Part shown: positions 47,311 through 55,515 of the stretch, piece after piece
How the letters are laid out: the number at the start of each line of letters is the position of its first letter
Numbering within the stretch: the stretch's first letter is position 1
DNA from: SZUA-38 sp965212525
Lineage (GTDB): Bacteria > Pseudomonadota > Gammaproteobacteria > Xanthomonadales > SZUA-38
Reading direction: 5' to 3'
DNA length: 64,000 nucleotides
Assembly: GCA_965212525.1 (NCBI GenBank)
Contig: CBDBVC010000032.1
Span: 184,192 to 248,191, forward strand
Notes under the pieces: generated by a model
What the model saw: the letters and a program-made list of their open reading frames with translations, nothing else
What the model was told of the DNA's origin: nothing
The model's database searches: none
Made by a program: the position numbers and the translations under genes

Positions 47311-48072
47311 TCATAGATCAAACGACAGCTGTTCATCGATGACGGCCAGCTCCCTGTCGTACACGGCAGCCAGAAAGTCTTCGGCACCTTTCATTGATCT
47401 AAATGCCTTGAACCCCCGTTCGAGGAACCCCTGAATCTCGCCCAGTCCCAGGAATCTGGCCGGTACCCTGGCCATCTTCAGCGTGAGATAGATTGAACTG
47501 CGGTGGACCAGGCCTTCCAGAGCCGCACCGGCAGCATGGATGAGCTCGACCTGCAGTACGCGCATCTGGCGGTCATGATTCAATTGATAGGCTTGCCAGT
47601 AAGTCTTCTGATCAAGCGTCTCTGGCGTGATATCCATCCGGATAAGTTCACTGGCCACCTGTAAATCGAGGTAATAGGCCATCAACTGGCTTTTCAGTGC
47701 CAGCCTGACGGTCCTGAGCGCATGTTCCGGCAACCATTTGTGCATGAACGGGATCATCTTTTCCAGGTCAGAATTTCGCCGGGCCAGGTTTTCGGGAGCA
47801 TACAACTCCGAGATAAAGAAATCAGTCGCCTTGCGATAACGGGGATTGTCGTGAAAATCACTGTAAGTATGGAACAGACGCTTTTTCTGCCAGCGCTCCA
47901 CCGATTGCATCATCGGAAACATGTGATCTGCCTTGCGCTCGCCCTCGAGCAACATGCACAGCCCGATCAGTTCTGCCAGCCTGGCATCGACATCATTTCT
48001 GAGTACCTGAACCAGTCTTGACTGGTCGAAATTTTCAAGCAATGGCCTGTTTCCCTGAACTATTGAACTCAC
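47311..48072 (-). CDS. FFLEELY-motif protein
   Basis: This roughly 253-residue helical protein carries RYRKATDFFISELYAPENLA, the signature region of the FFLEELY-motif family of unknown function known from Pseudomonas and relatives. No signal or membrane segment is visible. A GTG at 48072 is used here as the start. An upstream GTG at 48117 in the same frame would run close to the patatin gene promoter and has no clear advantage. It is convergent with the PHA-granule gene and divergent from the patatin. Confidence 0.72.
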   Translation of the reverse strand: MSSIVQGNRPLLENFDQSRLVQVLRNDVDARLAELIGLCMLLEGERKADHMFPMMQSVERWQKKRLFHTYSDFHDNPRYRKATDFFISELYAPENLARRNSDLEKMIPFMHKWLPEHALRTVRLALKSQLMAYYLDLQVASELIRMDITPETLDQKTYWQAYQLNHDRQMRVLQVELIHAAGAALEGLVHRSSIYLTLKMARVPARFLGLGEIQGFLERGFKAFRSMKGAEDFLAAVYDRELAVIDEQLSFDL

Positions 48073-48132
48073 GCTTGTGATCCATGCGGATTTCAGGATA
48101 CACTTTTGCCCCCTCACCCATCGTCACTATAC

Positions 48133-49359
48133 ATGCTCACACTACAGGCCGCCCAAAACAAGTCCACGACACCGCATCGCGGTAAAATCGGATTCGCACT
48201 CGCAGGTGGTGGCCCGGCAGGTGGTATCTACGAACTGGGCGTGCTCAGGGCAATGGACGAAGCGTTTGAGGGGATTAATTTCAACGACCTTGATGTCTAC
48301 GTCGGCGTCAGTTCCGGTTCGCTGATAGCCGCTGCACTGGCGAATCACATCACGGTTGGCCAGATGTGCCGGATTTTCATCGAAAACACCTCAATCCAGC
48401 ATCCGATGAAACCGGGACAGTTCCTGCAACCGGCATATCGTGAGTATCTGACACGTGCCGGCAAGATTCCGACGGCACTGATCAAGGCCGCTGCCGAAAT
48501 CATCAGGAATCCGCTGAAAATGACACTGTCAGAGACCGTGAGTCATTTTTTCAGCCTGGTACCATCGGGCATCTTCGATAACGAAAAGATGCATGATTTC
48601 CTCGAGGACATCCTGTCGGTGCGCGGACGTTCCAACGATTTTCGTGAACTGGACCGTAAACTGGTTATCGTTGCGGTGGATATAGACACCGGTGAGACCG
48701 TACGTTTTGGTACCAATGACCTGGAACACGTACCCATATCACGGAGCGTGCAGGCTAGTGCAGCACTCCCCGGACTTTACCCGCCAGTAGAAATTGACGG
48801 CCGCTATTACGTGGATGGTGCATTGCGCCGGACACTGAATGCCTCCGTGGCTCTGGAAGAAGGCATCGATCTGATGATCGGCATCAATCCCCTGGTTCCC
48901 TATGCAGTCGATGAACAAAGCGAGAATCGCAAGCGCAAGAGCCTGGTCGATCGTGGCTTGCCTCTGGTCCTGTCTCAAACCGTCAGGGCACTGATTCAGA
49001 GCAGAATGCAGATCGGCATTGCCAAATACGCCAGTGGATACCCGGAAACCGACCTTCTTCTGCTGGAGCCTGACCGCGGTGATGACACGATATTCTTCAC
49101 CAATGTATTCAGTTTTTCTGATCGACACGACCTGGTCGAACACGCTTACCAGGCGACGCGAAATGATCTGCTGGCCAACTATGACCGCCTCTCTGCGGTG
49201 CTCAATCGTCACGGTATCAACATCGATAAAACCGTACTTGAAGAGAACAGAACACTCTCCGGCGGGTTAACCGAAAAGGGATACGAAAACGCCCTGACGC
49301 ACAGACTCAACAAGACACTCGACACCATCGATAGCATCATATCGGGTGACAACCGCTGA
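48133..49359 (+). CDS. Patatin-like phospholipase
   Basis: The 408-residue protein has the patatin catalytic layout: oxyanion loop AGGGPAGGIYELG (24-36), nucleophile S60 in GVSSG, and the catalytic D228 in VDGALRR. No signal peptide is seen, so it acts in the cytoplasm. Patatin-like enzymes release fatty acids from phospholipids or storage lipids. Its place among PHA-granule, phasin and fatty acyl reductase genes suggests lipid storage turnover, which is an inference. ATG at 48133 fits the family start better than the upstream codon. Confidence 0.9.
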   Translation: MLTLQAAQNKSTTPHRGKIGFALAGGGPAGGIYELGVLRAMDEAFEGINFNDLDVYVGVSSGSLIAAALANHITVGQMCRIFIENTSIQHPMKPGQFLQPAYREYLTRAGKIPTALIKAAAEIIRNPLKMTLSETVSHFFSLVPSGIFDNEKMHDFLEDILSVRGRSNDFRELDRKLVIVAVDIDTGETVRFGTNDLEHVPISRSVQASAALPGLYPPVEIDGRYYVDGALRRTLNASVALEEGIDLMIGINPLVPYAVDEQSENRKRKSLVDRGLPLVLSQTVRALIQSRMQIGIAKYASGYPETDLLLLEPDRGDDTIFFTNVFSFSDRHDLVEHAYQATRNDLLANYDRLSAVLNRHGINIDKTVLEENRTLSGGLTEKGYENALTHRLNKTLDTIDSIISGDNR

Positions 49360-49564
49360 TTCCTGAGAACGGATCCGCATGCGCGGTTCACAGCATTCAA
49401 CGCTCACTCGAGTTCTGAGCCCCACACAGATCAAGATCACCCAAACACCGCGCTGCTTTTAGTGTGTTTATTCTAATGATCAGCCCTATGATCGTTTCCA
49501 GCCAGAGGGGCCGTGACCGGTTTTGACCGGCACAATCATCATCACAGCAGCGAGGAATTTAATC

Positions 49565-50122
49565 ATGGCTGAGAAAAAACTTAAAAAATTGTCAAAAAGT
49601 CGTGCCACAAGCAAGAAAACCACGACTCAAACCATCAAGGACTCTGCAAGCCAGATCTGGCTGGCAGGACTGGGCGCATTCTCCAAAGCCCAGGAAGAAG
49701 GCACCAAGATCTTTGACACTCTGGTACGTGAAGGCAAGAATCTTGAGTCAAAGACTCGCAAGGTCACCAGCGCAACCGTCAATGAAGTCAAGGGCGCGAT
49801 GGGTGGTACCGTCACTGATGTCCAGGCCAAGGCCAGTGCGTCATGGGACAAACTTGAAAAAATCTTTGAGGACCGTGTTGCTCGGGCTCTGGCTGCACTG
49901 GGTGTACCCAGTTCAGAAGAGATTCAGACGCTGACAAAGCGTGTCGAGGAACTGCAGAAGGCAGTCACAGGTCTGAACGGCAAGACAACCACCAGGAAGG
50001 CACCTGCAAAGAAAGCTCCCGCGAAGAAAGCGGTTGCCAGGAAGGCGCCTGCAAAGAAGGCAGCACCGAAGAAGACAGCTGCCAGGAAAACGACCACTAA
50101 AAAAGCCGCGACCAAAGCATAG
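49565..50122 (+). CDS. Phasin with histone-like Lys/Ala tail (PhaI/PhaF type)
   Basis: The 185-residue protein has a phasin domain (QIWLAGLGAFSKAQEEGTKI through a long helical region to about 130) and a C-terminal tail of repeated A-P-A-K-K and A-A-K-K-like units, typical of PhaF-type phasins. PhaF proteins coat polyhydroxyalkanoate granules and bind DNA through the tail. GAGGAA lies seven bases before the ATG at 49565. The gene ends in its own terminator. Confidence 0.9.
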   Translation: MAEKKLKKLSKSRATSKKTTTQTIKDSASQIWLAGLGAFSKAQEEGTKIFDTLVREGKNLESKTRKVTSATVNEVKGAMGGTVTDVQAKASASWDKLEKIFEDRVARALAALGVPSSEEIQTLTKRVEELQKAVTGLNGKTTTRKAPAKKAPAKKAVARKAPAKKAAPKKTAARKTTTKKAATKA

Positions 50123-50241
50123 CCACGGCTTTTATCCAAGAGCAGCAACAGCAGAATTCTGCTGACCCGTTTTGGGTTGCCCTGTCATAACGCTGCTGTC
50201 GACGGGACCCCTCCCCTTCGAATCTTGACAGGGCTTCTCGG

Positions 50242-50275
50242 ACGCCGGAAGTTAATTCTTCCGGCGTTTTTTTTT
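50242..50275 (+). terminator. Phasin terminator overlapping the stop codon of the convergent reductase gene
   Basis: ACGCCGGAAG (50242-50251), loop TTAATT, CTTCCGGCGT (50258-50267) form ten perfect pairs, then nine T (50267-50275). The T run includes the reverse complement of the stop codon of the fatty acyl reductase gene (50274-50276). Confidence 0.92.
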
Positions 50276-52253
50276 ACCAGTGCACTCCTCTCATCAGTGA
50301 TGCAAAGGCGATCTGCTCGCTGGACGGCTGAGAGTCCTTGGGTTTGCCCTTGGCGGCATCTGAATCCGGGAACAGTCGGAATGCCGTATTCATCAGGACT
50401 TCCGTCGACTTGGGCATGATGTAGTGCAGCAGATTGATGAAAATTCCGAGTCTTGTCGCGATACGCTGTGGTCGCCTGATAATGGCGTCCCTGACCATGC
50501 CAGCCGCCTCTTCAGGTGAAATCGTGGGCACACTGTTATAGATCTTGGTCGGCGCGATCATCGGTGTCCTCACCAGTGGCATGTTGATGGTGGTAAACGC
50601 AATTCCGAGGTCTGCATATTCGGCCGCTGCGCACCTGGAAAAGGCATCCAGCGCGGCCTTTGATGCGACATAGGCAGAGAAGCGTGGCGCATTGGTCAAC
50701 ACACCGATGGATGAAATATTGATGATGTGACCGCTGCGCTGCTGCTGCATTGATGGCAGCGCGCGCATGATCATGCGCAAGGCGCCAAAATAGTTCAGCT
50801 GCATGGTGCGCTCAAAATCATGAAAGCGATCAAATGAGGCAGAAATGGCACGCCTGATGGATCGACCTGCATTATTGACCAGAATATCCACGGTACCGTG
50901 ATCGGCCACGATCTTGTCAATGACCTTGTCACAGGCCTCAAGATCGGTCAGGTTACAGACGTAATAGTGTGAAGTGCCACCAGCCTTCCTGATCAACTTT
51001 TGTGTTTCTATCAACCCTTCTTCCTTGCGCGCCAGAAGGATGACATTGGCACCACGACTGGCCAGCAGCATGGCAGTCGCTTCCCCGATACCGGATGAGG
51101 CACCCGTCACAACAACGACCTTGCCCTTGACCTTGCCCTTGAGTGATTTGTCGATGTGAAGATCAGGGTCCAGATGTCGCTCCCAGTAGTCCCACAGACG
51201 CCAGGCATAATCGCGCAGATCGGGCACTTCTATCCCTGAACCCTTCAGTGCTCGCTCAGCCTCCCTGCTGTCAAACTGGGTTGGATAGGACACCATGCCC
51301 AGTACTGATCTGGGAATACCCAGATCCTCGAGAATCATGTTGGTGATGCGTTTGACCGGCGGCAGCATGGCCAGGCCCTGCTTGACGGCATTGGGAATGA
51401 AGGCAAACATTCTTGCGTCGATCCGCATCGTCATCTGGGGGGCATGCGCGGCAGACGAAAACAGGTTGAGCACCTGACCGATTCGCATCGGTCTAGGATC
51501 GACAAGGTGGAAACATTCACCATCGAGACCGGACTTGTGAGCCAGGTAATCCATGGCATCGGCCACGTAGTCCACCGGTACCATATTCATGCGACCACCC
51601 TCGATACCGACCGTCGGCATCCAGGCCGGCATGGTCTTGCGCATCTTCTGGATCAGCTTGAAAAAATAGTAGGGCCCGTCAATCTTGTCCATTTCACCGG
51701 TGCCGGAGTGCCCGATCACCATGGACGGCCTGTAGATTCGTATCGGCATCTCACACTTGGCGCGAACGATGGCTTCCGAATCATGCTTGGTTCTGAAATA
51801 CGGATTGTCCAGATTGCCGGCCTGATCAAACATGTCTTCACGGAAGGTACCGTTGTACATGCCGGCGACAGCAATGGAACTGCAATGGTGGAATGTGGTG
51901 GCCTTGAGCTCATTGGCCAGCCTGACGGCCTGTTCCGTACCCTTGGTATTGGTGGAAATCTGCTCTTCTGCACCGGCATTGAAGTCATAGATCGCGGCCA
52001 GGTGCATGAAATGCTTGATCTTGCCAGACAGCATGTCCCTGTTTTTCTTGCTCACGCCCAGCCAGGGCCTGTTCATGTCTCCTGTAATGGCAATCACGCG
52101 ATCCGCATCGGTTCCCCAGCGTTCAAGCAGTGCGTTGTATTTCTTCTTCGAGCCGCTCCTGACCAGCACGTAAATCTTGCCACGACGCTTGAGCAGTCGT
52201 TCTATCAGATGTCGCCCAATGAAACCGGTTGCGCCTGTTACGAAATAAGACAT
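50274..52253 (-). CDS. Bifunctional long-chain fatty acyl-CoA/aldehyde reductase (alcohol-forming)
   Basis: The 659 residues contain two NAD(P)-binding domains. The first is an extended SDR (TGATGFIGRHLIERLL, 6-21; YFRTKHDSE with the Y-x-x-x-K pair). The second is a classical SDR from about 381 (VVTGASSGIGEATAML, NNAGRSIRR, and SAYVASKAALDAF with Y-x-x-x-K near 524). From memory the sequence is very close along its whole length to the 661-residue Marinobacter Maqu_2507 enzyme, which reduces fatty acyl-CoA to the fatty alcohol for wax esters. The match covers both domains and the C-terminal IAFASLMRGVHW. No wax ester synthase is in the window. Confidence 0.9.
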   Translation of the reverse strand: MSYFVTGATGFIGRHLIERLLKRRGKIYVLVRSGSKKKYNALLERWGTDADRVIAITGDMNRPWLGVSKKNRDMLSGKIKHFMHLAAIYDFNAGAEEQISTNTKGTEQAVRLANELKATTFHHCSSIAVAGMYNGTFREDMFDQAGNLDNPYFRTKHDSEAIVRAKCEMPIRIYRPSMVIGHSGTGEMDKIDGPYYFFKLIQKMRKTMPAWMPTVGIEGGRMNMVPVDYVADAMDYLAHKSGLDGECFHLVDPRPMRIGQVLNLFSSAAHAPQMTMRIDARMFAFIPNAVKQGLAMLPPVKRITNMILEDLGIPRSVLGMVSYPTQFDSREAERALKGSGIEVPDLRDYAWRLWDYWERHLDPDLHIDKSLKGKVKGKVVVVTGASSGIGEATAMLLASRGANVILLARKEEGLIETQKLIRKAGGTSHYYVCNLTDLEACDKVIDKIVADHGTVDILVNNAGRSIRRAISASFDRFHDFERTMQLNYFGALRMIMRALPSMQQQRSGHIINISSIGVLTNAPRFSAYVASKAALDAFSRCAAAEYADLGIAFTTINMPLVRTPMIAPTKIYNSVPTISPEEAAGMVRDAIIRRPQRIATRLGIFINLLHYIMPKSTEVLMNTAFRLFPDSDAAKGKPKDSQPSSEQIAFASLMRGVHW

Positions 52254-52498
52254 GTCAGATCCTTACGCTGGTTGGACTGTTGTTTGTAACAAAGCCGGGC
52301 TATCACATCAAGTATTGCGTTTGGCTTCGCTGCAATTATGCGCCCCGATCGAAGGCACAGACTGTCAACTGGCCGCAATCGACAAGATCTCAGGCGCTCT
52401 CATCAGAGTACGAATCGCAGCCCGAGGGCATATATTCAGGACATAGAATGTCGTAAAATAGCCGGCTTCACCGCACCGGCATTCACAGGAGTACTGTT
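52254..52498. other. Divergent promoter region between the acyl reductase and ppsA
   Basis: These 244 bases must hold the promoters of both genes. No clear conserved element or operator was identified by eye. Confidence 0.3.
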
Positions 52499-54871
52499 TT
52501 GAGCGAATTCGTCATCTGGCTGAATCAACTGGGCATGAAAGATCTCGACAAGGTGGGCGGCAAGAATGCTTCACTGGGCGAAATGATCTCCTGTCTGTCC
52601 GATCTTGGTGTTTCGGTACCAGGGGGCTTCGCCACAACATCGGATGCTTTCGACGCATTTCTGAAGCATGATGGTCTTGCCGATCGTATCTTCGAGCGAC
52701 TCAAGGATCTGGATGTCGATAATATCGATGCCCTGACCACAGCTGGCAGCGAAATTCGAAAATGGGTCATGCAGACGCCACTGCCAGAACAGTTGCAATT
52801 TGCCATCACAACGGCCTACCGCGAGTTGCAGGGTGACAGTGAAGAGCCACCCGCCGTGGCGGTGCGATCATCGGCCACTGCAGAAGACCTGCCCGATGCC
52901 TCGTTTGCAGGACAGCAGGAAACATTTCTCAATGTCAGTGGCATTGATGCCGTTATCGAGAAAGTGCATGAGGTATTCGCCTCGCTCTACAACGACCGTG
53001 CCATCGCCTATCGAGTTCATCAGGGCTTCGAACATGAGGTGGTCCAGCTTTCGGTTGGTGTGCAGCAGATGGTTCGCAGTGATCTGGCCTCCAGTGGCGT
53101 GATGTTCACGCTCGATACCGAGTCGGGATTTGACCGTGTGGTGTTCATCACCAGCGCCTGGGGGCTGGGCGAAACCGTGGTTCAGGGTGCTGTCAATCCG
53201 GATGAGTTCTATGTCTACAAGCCATCACTGGAATCAGGCAAACGAGCGGTTATCCGTCAGACCATCGGCAGCAAATCGATCAAGATGATTCATGACGAGG
53301 ACGGCACCGGCGTCCAGACCATTGAAACCAGCGAACAGGAGCGGACGTCATTCTCACTCAACCAGGATGAGGTCGAGCAACTGGCACACCAGGCGGTGGT
53401 CATCGAAAAACATTACGGCAGACCGATGGATATCGAATGGGCCAAGGACGGTGTCAGTGGCAAGCTGTTCATCGTTCAGGCCAGACCGGAAACCGTCAAG
53501 AGCAGAAGCCGCGGAGGCGTCATCGAACGCTTCCGATTGAGTACACGCGGCACTGTCATTGCCGAGGGCCGCAGCATCAGCCAGCGTATCGGTGCCGGAA
53601 GAACTCGCGTGATCCGTTCGGTTGACGAAATGGATCGCGTACAGCCCGGCGATGTCCTGGTAACCGGCATGACCGACCCGGACTGGGAGCCTGTCATGAA
53701 ACGCGCTGCCGCGATCGTGACCGACCGTGGTGGCCGCACCTGCCACGCCGCCATCATTGCACGTGAACTGGGTATCCCTGCCGTTGTCGGCTGTGGCGAT
53801 GCAACAAAACGCATCGGCGACGATATTGATGTCACAGTATCCTGTGCCGAAGGCGATACCGGCTATATCTACGAAGGCATACTGGATTTCGAGATTCAGA
53901 CATCGGATATCGAGAAGATGCCCGAGATCGATCTGAAGATCATGATGAATGTCGGCAATCCTGACCGTGCCTTCGATTTTGCCCAACTGCCGAATCGGGG
54001 TATCGGACTGGCCCGCCTCGAATTCATCATCAACCGGATGATCGGCGTGCATCCACGCGCATTACTGGAATTCGACAAGCAGCCAGCTGAAACAATCACT
54101 GAAATCAAGCGACAGATGGCCGGATACAACGATCCTGTGGGTTTTTACGTCGACAAGCTGGCCGAGGGGATTGCCACACTGGCCGCGTCAGTCGATCCTG
54201 AACCGATCATCGTCCGCCTGTCCGACTTCAAGTCAAATGAATATGCCAACCTGATCGGCGGTGGCCAGTATGAACCGGATGAAGAGAATCCGATGCTCGG
54301 ATTTCGGGGGGCATCTCGATACATTGATGATTCCTTCCGTCCCTGTTTCGAGCTTGAGTGCCGGGCGTTGAGACAGGTACGTGATGAGATGGGACTGAAG
54401 AATGTGTGGGCGATGATTCCGTTCGTCCGGACACTGGATGAAGCCAGTGCCTGCGTCTCACTGCTGGCCGAGAATGGTCTGGTACGAGGTGAAGATGGCC
54501 TGAAGATCATCATGATGTGTGAACTGCCGTCCAATGCACTGATGGCCACTGAATTTCTCGAGTATTTCGACGGCTTTTCGATCGGCTCGAACGACCTGAC
54601 CCAGTTGACCCTGGGGCTTGATCGCGACTCGGGTCTGATTGCGCATCTGTTTGATGAGCGGGATCCGGCCATCAAGAAACTGCTGTCGATAGCGATCTCG
54701 GCCTGCCGTGCACAGAACAAGTACATCGGTATCTGCGGTCAGGGACCGTCCGATCACCCCGATCTGGCCGAGTGGCTGATGTCCGAGGGGATCGAAAGTG
54801 TGTCGCTCAATCCCGATACTATCGTGCCGACGTGGCACCGGCTGGCTGCACTGTCAGACAGCACCAAATGA
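52499..54871 (+). CDS. ppsA: Phosphoenolpyruvate synthase (TTG start)
   Basis: PpsA converts pyruvate, ATP and water to phosphoenolpyruvate, the gluconeogenic route. The 790 residues match the family. The N-terminus has GGKNASLGEM, the swivelling histidine is H416 in RTCHAAIIARELGIPAVVG, and the catalytic cysteine lies in YIGICGQGPSDHPDLAEWL near the C-terminus. A TTG at 52499 is the start, with AGGAG seven bases upstream. No in-frame ATG or GTG fits. Confidence 0.97.
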   Translation: MSEFVIWLNQLGMKDLDKVGGKNASLGEMISCLSDLGVSVPGGFATTSDAFDAFLKHDGLADRIFERLKDLDVDNIDALTTAGSEIRKWVMQTPLPEQLQFAITTAYRELQGDSEEPPAVAVRSSATAEDLPDASFAGQQETFLNVSGIDAVIEKVHEVFASLYNDRAIAYRVHQGFEHEVVQLSVGVQQMVRSDLASSGVMFTLDTESGFDRVVFITSAWGLGETVVQGAVNPDEFYVYKPSLESGKRAVIRQTIGSKSIKMIHDEDGTGVQTIETSEQERTSFSLNQDEVEQLAHQAVVIEKHYGRPMDIEWAKDGVSGKLFIVQARPETVKSRSRGGVIERFRLSTRGTVIAEGRSISQRIGAGRTRVIRSVDEMDRVQPGDVLVTGMTDPDWEPVMKRAAAIVTDRGGRTCHAAIIARELGIPAVVGCGDATKRIGDDIDVTVSCAEGDTGYIYEGILDFEIQTSDIEKMPEIDLKIMMNVGNPDRAFDFAQLPNRGIGLARLEFIINRMIGVHPRALLEFDKQPAETITEIKRQMAGYNDPVGFYVDKLAEGIATLAASVDPEPIIVRLSDFKSNEYANLIGGGQYEPDEENPMLGFRGASRYIDDSFRPCFELECRALRQVRDEMGLKNVWAMIPFVRTLDEASACVSLLAENGLVRGEDGLKIIMMCELPSNALMATEFLEYFDGFSIGSNDLTQLTLGLDRDSGLIAHLFDERDPAIKKLLSIAISACRAQNKYIGICGQGPSDHPDLAEWLMSEGIESVSLNPDTIVPTWHRLAALSDSTK

Positions 54872-54897
54872 TGCATCGCGCCGGTATATCTGGCTGA

Positions 54898-55470
54898 TTA
54901 CTGGGAACTCTCGGGGTTTCCCTTGCCTGCCAGCTGGCCCATGTATTTTCGGTAGTAGCGCAACTCGTCGATCGAGTCGCGAATGTCCTCCAGGGCAAGG
55001 TGGGAAGACTGTTTGCTGAAACCTTCCATCAACCGGGGTGACCAGCGACGTGACAGCTCCTTGATGGTGCTGACATCCAGGTTCCTGTAGTGGAAATAAT
55101 CCTCCAGAGTCGGCATCAGTCTGGCCATGAAACGGCGGTCCTGGCAAATGCTGTTGCCACACATGGGTGACATGCCCGGTGCGACGTGACGCTCGAGAAA
55201 TTCGATGGTGCCCTGCTCGGCCTGCTCTACCGTGGTGTCACTGTCCAGGACACGTTGCCAGAGCCCCGAATTGCCGTGCTGCCTGCGATTCCACTTGTCC
55301 ATCGACTCCAGAGTCTGCTCACTCTGGCCAATGGCAAAAACCGGTCCTGTCGCGATTTCATTCAGATTCTTGTCGGTGACGATCGTCGCGATTTCGATAA
55401 TCAGGTCATTGTCTGTATCCAGACCGGTCATCTCCAGATCAATCCAGATCAGGTTCTGGGCATCACGCAC
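54898..55470 (-). CDS. orn: Oligoribonuclease
   Basis: Orn is the DEDDh exonuclease that removes short RNA oligomers and pGpG. The 190 residues show IWIDLEMTGLD at the N-terminus and the later DEDDh motifs, including SHLALEDIRDSIDELRYYR with the catalytic His and Asp. The start is a GTG at 55470 with AAGGA seven bases upstream. Close pairing with rsgA is normal, but here a sulfatase gene lies between them. Confidence 0.96.
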   Translation of the reverse strand: MRDAQNLIWIDLEMTGLDTDNDLIIEIATIVTDKNLNEIATGPVFAIGQSEQTLESMDKWNRRQHGNSGLWQRVLDSDTTVEQAEQGTIEFLERHVAPGMSPMCGNSICQDRRFMARLMPTLEDYFHYRNLDVSTIKELSRRWSPRLMEGFSKQSSHLALEDIRDSIDELRYYRKYMGQLAGKGNPESSQ

Positions 55471-55515
55471 ATGAAATTCCTTTGTCAGCCTTGTATCGAC
55501 AGTGTAACCAGTCCA

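Noticed and set aside
51444..52289. Plus-strand frame of 281 codons opposite the fatty acyl reductase
   Set aside because: Antisense shadow; the reductase frame matches a known family end to end.
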